Shown here: one piece after another, positions 60,940-64,000 of the stretch
How the letters are laid out: each line of letters starts with the position of its first letter
Position numbering within the stretch: the stretch's first letter is position 1
Source of the DNA: Pseudoalteromonas rubra
GTDB taxonomy: Bacteria > Pseudomonadota > Gammaproteobacteria > Enterobacterales > Alteromonadaceae
DNA: 64,000 nucleotides
Assembly (NCBI RefSeq): GCF_000238295.3
Contig: NZ_AHCD03000027.1
Coordinates: 433,409 to 497,408, forward strand
Direction of reading: 5' to 3'
Translations under genes and position numbers: made by a program
Notes under the pieces: generated by a model
Told to the model about the DNA's origin: nothing
What the model saw: the letters and a program-made list of their open reading frames with translations, nothing else
Database searches by the model: none

Positions 60940-62561
60940 AAGCAGCCGCTGATCCGGTTGTCGAAGAAGAAGCGCTGGCAGAAGAGCCTGATGATATCGA
61001 TAGCTTGTTAGAAGCAGCCGCTGATCCGGTTGTTGAAGAAGAAGTGTTGGCAGAAGAGCCAGATGACATCGATAGCTTGTTAGAAGAGGCTGCTGATCCG
61101 GTCGTTGAAGAAGAAGTGCTAGTAGAAGAGCCTGACGCAGCGCCGGAAGACGACCTACTGACAGAAGAGCCGGATGACCTGGATGGTTTGTTAGAGGAAG
61201 AGCCTGACGCTGCGCCGGAAGATGAATTACTGGCAGAAGAGCCGGATGACCTGGATGGTTTGTTAGAGGAAGAGCCTGACGCAGTGCCGGAAGATGACCT
61301 ACTGACAGAAGATCTGGATGGTTTGCTTGAAGAAGAGCCTGACACAGACCCAGAAGACGAGCTACTGGCAGAAGAGCCGGATGACCTGGATGGTTTGTTA
61401 GAGGAAGAGCCTGACGTAGCGACGGAAGATGACCTACTGACAGAAGATCTGGATGGTTTGCTTGAAGAAGAGCCTGACACAGCCCAAAAAAACGAGCTAC
61501 TGGCAGAAGAGCCGGATGACCTGGGTGGTTTGTTAGAAGAAAAGCCTGGCACAGTCCCAGAAGACGAGCTACTAGCAGAAGAACCGGATGACCTGGATGG
61601 TTTGTTAGAAAAAGAGCCTGGCACAGTCCCAGAAGACGAGCTACTAGCAGAAGAACCGGATGACCTGGATGGTTTGTTAGAAAAAGAGCCTGGCACAGTC
61701 CCAGAAGACGAGCTACTAGCAGAAGAACCGGATGACCTGGATGGTTTGTTAGAAAAAGAGCCTGGCACAGTCCCAGAAGACGAGCTACTAGCAGAAGAAC
61801 CGGATGACCTGGATGGTTTGTTAGAAAAAGAGCCTGGCACAGTCCCAGAAGACGAGCTACTAGCAGAAGAACCGGATGACCTGGATGGTTTGTTAGAGGA
61901 AAAGCCTGATGCAATGCCGGAAGACGAACTGCTGGCAGAAGAACCGGATGACCTGGATGGTTTGTTAGAAAAAGAGCCTGGCACAGTCCCAGAAGACGAG
62001 CTACTAGCAGAAGAACCGGATGACCTGGATGGTTTGTTAGAGGAAGAGCCTGATGCAGTGCCGGAAGACGACCTGCTGGCAGAAGAACCGGATGACCTGG
62101 ATGGTTTGTTAGAAGAAGAGCCTGAAGCAGCGCCGAAAGAAGAACTGCGGGCAGAAGAACCGGACGACCTGGACGGTTTGTTAGAAGAAGAGCCTGACGC
62201 AGCGCCGGAAGACGAACTACTGGCAGAAGAGCCGGATGATCTGGATGGTTTGTTAGAAGAAGAGCCTGACGCAGCGCCGAAAGAAGAACTGCTGGCAGAA
62301 GAACCGGATGACCTGGATGGTTTGTTAGAGGAAGAGCCTGACGCAGTGCCGGAAGACGAGCTACTATCAGAAGAACCGGATGACCTGGATGGTTTGTTAG
62401 AAGAAGAGTCCGAGGTAGCGCCGGAAGACGAACTACTGGCTGAAGAACCGGATGATCTAAACGGTTTATTAGAAGAAGAGCCTGATGCAGTGCCGGAAGA
62501 CAAACTACTGGCAGAAGAACCGGATGACCTGGATGGTTTGTTAGAAGAAGAGTCTGAGATT
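60508..62561 (+). repeat. second 72-bp repeat family and large duplication in fimV
   Basis: A related 24-residue unit with core DDLDGLLEEEPDAVPEDELLA is repeated here many times, with five near-identical copies at about 61590-61900. Three DDIDSLL units recur at 60918-61130, and the stretch 60790-60917 is repeated almost exactly at 62410-62542 (offset 1625 bp, not a multiple of three). Confidence 0.9.
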
Positions 62562-64000
62562 AGTTCATTGACTGGTGCAGGCCACTTGGACGGTATGCTT
62601 GAAGAGGAAGAAGATCTTCAGTCATTGCACGATAAGGCCGAGGGCTCTGTTGAACTAGAGTTGGAGGTCACTGAGCCAGTTGCAGAGTTGGATGAGCCAG
62701 CATTAGCCGAAACAGAAGATGAGTTACTCGATGAGTTTGCCGAGGAGCTGGTTCACCCATCAGAAGAAGCTGAAACTCAGGCGCCGCCTCAGTTACAAAA
62801 TGTCGATGAGCTACTAGAAGCGCTCGAGGCTGAAACGGATGACTTTGACACCGCACTGGACAACGATGTTGAGATTGACCTTGGTGATGACCCCCTCGCC
62901 GACGAAGACATAGATCTGTCAGAAGATGAAGAGCTTGCTGAACTTGATCCTGTTACGCCCAGTGAAGAGCTGAGCAGTTATCCTGAATTGCAGATGGACG
63001 AATTAGAGGAAGATGTGCTCTCCCTGGATGATGATCCTGAGTCGGCAATCAGTGAAACGGAAAGAGCACTCGCGCAAAGCCTGGAGCAAGATGAAGCCGC
63101 TGGCTTGCTGGATGATGGACTTGATGAAGAGGGTGACGATTTACTGGATTTCGGTGGTGACTTTGATGATCTGGATGGGCCCGATTTTGAAATAGAGCTC
63201 GAAGGGGATACTGAGCAGAGCGCAGAGCCAGTCGCAGAGCAGCTAGAGGAAGACACCTCTCTGGATGACGATTTAATGGATGAGGCGCTGGCAGATGAAG
63301 ACTTCCCGGCATTTGATGAAGACGAAGCGCTCGAAGCAATGGAGGCTGAACCAGCAGCGGCGGAGCCGGAGGCAGAAGAGGCCCCTTCAGAAGCAGAACA
63401 AGCGGAGCTAGCGGATGACGTGATGGCGGATGAAGACCTCCCGGCATTCGAAGAGAGCGACGCCCTTGAAGCGATGGAAGCAGAGCCAGCTGCGGCAGAA
63501 GAGACACTAGCAGGAGAGATCGAAACACAAGAAGAGTTGCTGGCGGATGATGCGCTGGAAGACGAAGACTTCCCGGCATTTGATGAAGACGAAGCGCTCG
63601 AAGCAATGGAGGCGGAGCCAGCAGCGGCGGAGCCGGAGGCAGAAGAGGCCCCTTCAGAAGCAGTCGAAGCAGAACAAGCGGAGCTAGCGGATGACGTGAT
63701 GGCGGATGAAGACCTCCCGGCATTCGAAGAGAGCGACGCCCTTGAAGCGATGGAAGCAGAGCCAGCTGCGGCAGAAGAGACACTAGCAGGAGAGATCGAA
63801 ACACAAGAAGAGTTGCTGGCGGATGATGCGCTGGAAGACGAAGAATTCCCGGCATTCGAAGAAGACGATGCGCTAGAAGCGATGGAGGCGGAGCCAGCAG
63901 CGGTGGAGCCAGAGGCTGAAAAGGTCCCTTCAGAAGAAGCCGAAACAGCAGAAGAGTTGCTGGCGGATGACGCGCTGGAAGACGAAGACTTTCCCGCGTT
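60918..64000 (+). CDS. fimV: fimV continuation in a different frame, truncated by the window end
   Basis: From 60918 an open frame without stops continues to the last base of the window and encodes FimV-type acidic sequence: three DDIDSLL units, many DDLDGLL units to about 62560, a less repetitive segment to about 63250 (DELLDEFAEELVHPSEEAE), then longer repeats of about 89-92 codons with core DFPAFDEDEALEAMEAEPA. It has no start of its own and is the displaced 3' part of the gene upstream. The C-terminal FimV domain is outside the window. Either the gene is broken by repeat recombination or the assembly has lost a base. Confidence 0.8.
63297..64000 (+). repeat. long-period repeats at the 3' end of fimV
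   Basis: A block containing GACTTCCCGGCATTTGATGA recurs 267 bp later (63301 and 63568) and again 276 bp further in a diverged form (63846), the extra 9 bp being a three-codon insertion. The last copy is cut by the window end. Confidence 0.85.

Noticed and set aside
63049..63855. Minus-strand Pro/Leu-rich open frame opposite the 3' part of fimV.
   Set aside because: Antisense shadow of the same acidic repeat coding.

Overview
The window reads as chromosomal DNA of a marine gammaproteobacterium of the Alteromonadales, most probably Pseudoalteromonas or a close relative. The evidence is gene content and order: a thrLABC operon, glyA-nrdR-ribD-ribE-ribB(X)-ribH-nusB-thiL-pgpA, tamA-tamB, queF/syd/csrB/yqcC/truC/yqcA, mltD/gloB/yafS/rnhA/dnaQ, fadE, and pdxB-asd-fimV. 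Base composition is fairly even and most genes have good Shine-Dalgarno sites. The genus is inferred from synteny, not proven.

Layout. 1-4.9 kb: threonine operon with leader peptide and attenuator. 5.1-12.4 kb: glyA, then nrdR, riboflavin genes, nusB, thiL and pgpA, mostly tightly packed. 12.4-18.3 kb: a large periplasmic-propeller GGDEF protein, a short H-NS-like protein, RadD helicase (probably using an AUU start) and an RraB-like protein. 18.4-25.7 kb: tamA-tamB followed by a solute-binding-like protein and a cyclophilin lipoprotein. 25.7-34 kb: queF, syd, small conserved genes, a GNAT protein, a greatly enlarged csrB-type regulatory RNA, DUF3301/DUF3549, yqcC, truC and yqcA. 34-40 kb: mltD, gloB, a yafS-like methyltransferase, rnhA/dnaQ (divergent) and a TIGR03503-type protein. 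40.0-42.15 kb: eighteen identical tRNA-Asp(GTC) genes in tandem behind one strong promoter. 42.15-45.1 kb: a decayed small gene, four orphan small membrane proteins and a solute-binding protein. 45.1-52.4 kb: a membrane-bound winged-helix/propeller regulator divergent from a DUF5916-like outer-membrane protein, an SMP-30-like lipoprotein and a two-gene ABC exporter. 52.5-57.6 kb: fadE with FadR-like operators, a small membrane protein, pdxB and asd. 57.9-64 kb: a repeat-rich fimV/hubP gene broken by a frame change and running off the window end.

The most unusual content is three independently expanded loci. (1) Between syd and yqcC, where enterobacteria keep csrB, lies a non-coding transcription unit of about 1.4 kb made of thirteen 79-80 bp tandem units. 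Each unit forms three hairpins with AGGA loops, giving roughly 100 GGA motifs by hand count. It has a GacA/UvrY-type upstream palindrome and an intrinsic terminator, so it appears to be a giant CsrA-sequestering RNA. (2) Eighteen identical tRNA-Asp genes occupy about 2.1 kb with mosaic spacers. (3) FimV carries dozens of 24-residue acidic repeats and a frame-breaking repeat junction.
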